Source: Clostridia bacterium (GTDB lineage Bacteria; Bacillota_A; Clostridia; Oscillospirales; CAG-272). Taken from it: a stretch of DNA of 7,143 nucleotides. Location: positions 1-7,143 of the forward strand of contig JAFQOB010000318.1 in the NCBI GenBank assembly GCA_017395725.1. Direction: 5' to 3'. Each line of letters starts with the position of its first letter. Positions within the stretch are counted from its first letter, which is position 1. The notes under the pieces were generated by a model. The model searched no databases. It saw only the letters and a list, made by a program, of their open reading frames with translations, and was not told the origin of the DNA. Positions 6,972-7,143 of this stretch are shown here, piece by piece. The translations under genes and the position numbers were made by a program.

Positions 6972-7076
6972 TATGGTCATTTCGAGTGAAACACCGTTAG
7001 GTGTGGAATCGAGAAATCTCCGTTTGTACATAATTGCTTATACGGAGATTCCTCGACTTCGCTCGGAATGACCATA
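6972..7076. repeat. Intergenic repeat unit B: complete 105-bp imperfect palindrome
   Basis: The two ends form one long hairpin. TATGGTCATT (6972-6981) pairs with AATGACCATA (7067-7076), and pairing continues through CGAG and GAA to 6990/7058 with two T-G pairs. TCGAG (7009-7013) pairs with 7052-7056, and AATCTCCGT (7015-7023) with ACGGAGATT (7042-7050). The apical loop is 7024-7041. A side hairpin ACACC-GTTA-GGTGT (6991-7004) lies on the 5' arm. There are about 33 base pairs in total. No protein is encoded. Degenerate upstream bases TTGTAGAAATAA (6955-6966) sit at the same 20-base distance from GGTCAT as TTGTACAAAC in units A and C. It resembles a REP/MITE-like intergenic palindrome. Confidence 0.85.
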
Positions 7077-7084
7077 GGGTGAGA

Positions 7085-7143
7085 GTTTGTACAAACAACA
7101 TTAAGTGGTCATTTCGAGTGAAACACCGTTAGGTGTGGAATCG
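7085..7143. repeat. Intergenic repeat unit C, cut by the window end
   Basis: It begins with GTTTGTACAAAC (7085-7096), as in unit A, and from 7106 to the last base (38 bases) is identical to 6974-7011 of unit B, including the side hairpin ACACC-GTTA-GGTGT. The unit therefore combines the flank of A with the arm of B. The closing arm, if present, lies beyond the window. Confidence 0.85.

Noticed and set aside
6972..7076. tRNA or other known structured RNA gene, because of the cloverleaf-like fold
   Set aside because: There is no acceptor or anticodon arrangement, and the arms recur as repeats nearby, which fits an intergenic palindrome better.
6863..7143. CRISPR array
   Set aside because: The repeats are palindromic, differ in length and inner sequence, and are spaced 90 and 132 bases apart; there are no uniform spacers and no cas genes.

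Overview
The window reads as a chromosomal segment of a low-GC, anaerobic Firmicute, most likely a gut-type Clostridia member (Oscillospirales/Ruminococcus-like). This is inferred from AT-rich intergenic DNA, AGA-rich arginine usage, strong AGGAGG-type ribosome binding sites, a K+-dependent membrane pyrophosphatase, and intergenic repeats of a style common in such genomes. No genus can be assigned from the sequence alone.

All five genes lie on the + strand. (1) Positions 1-942: the 3' part of a gene for a beta-propeller-like protein, cut off by the window edge. (2) Positions about 970-3167: a two-gene transcription unit with its own extended -10 promoter. It encodes a CPA2-type cation:proton antiporter (TTG start) and, 15 bases downstream, a conserved protein of unknown function, and it ends in a clear intrinsic terminator. 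(3) Positions about 3178-4449: a single gene with a near-consensus promoter, encoding an NTP_transf_5-like nucleotidyltransferase-fold protein and followed by a weak AT-rich terminator. (4) Positions about 4523-6739: hppA, encoding a 700-residue ion-pumping membrane pyrophosphatase, with a consensus -35 box, a strong ribosome binding site and a 13-bp perfect terminator hairpin. (5) Positions 6740-7143: about 400 bases without a gene, holding two kinds of intergenic repeat. One is a hairpin-rich element. The other is a cluster of three related units that carry GGTCATTTCGAGTG arms; the middle unit is a complete 105-bp imperfect palindrome and the last runs off the window.

Functional reading: HppA carries the residues expected of a K+-dependent, Na+-transporting pyrophosphatase. 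It also has a residue set that, from memory, marks the dual Na+,H+-pumping subfamily found in gut bacteria. Together with the antiporter it could help set Na+ and H+ gradients across the membrane. The two genes are in separate transcription units, so this link is only inference. I see no phage, CRISPR, defence or conjugation genes and no RNA gene. The least explained parts are the repeat cluster at the 3' end and the unknown protein co-transcribed with the antiporter.
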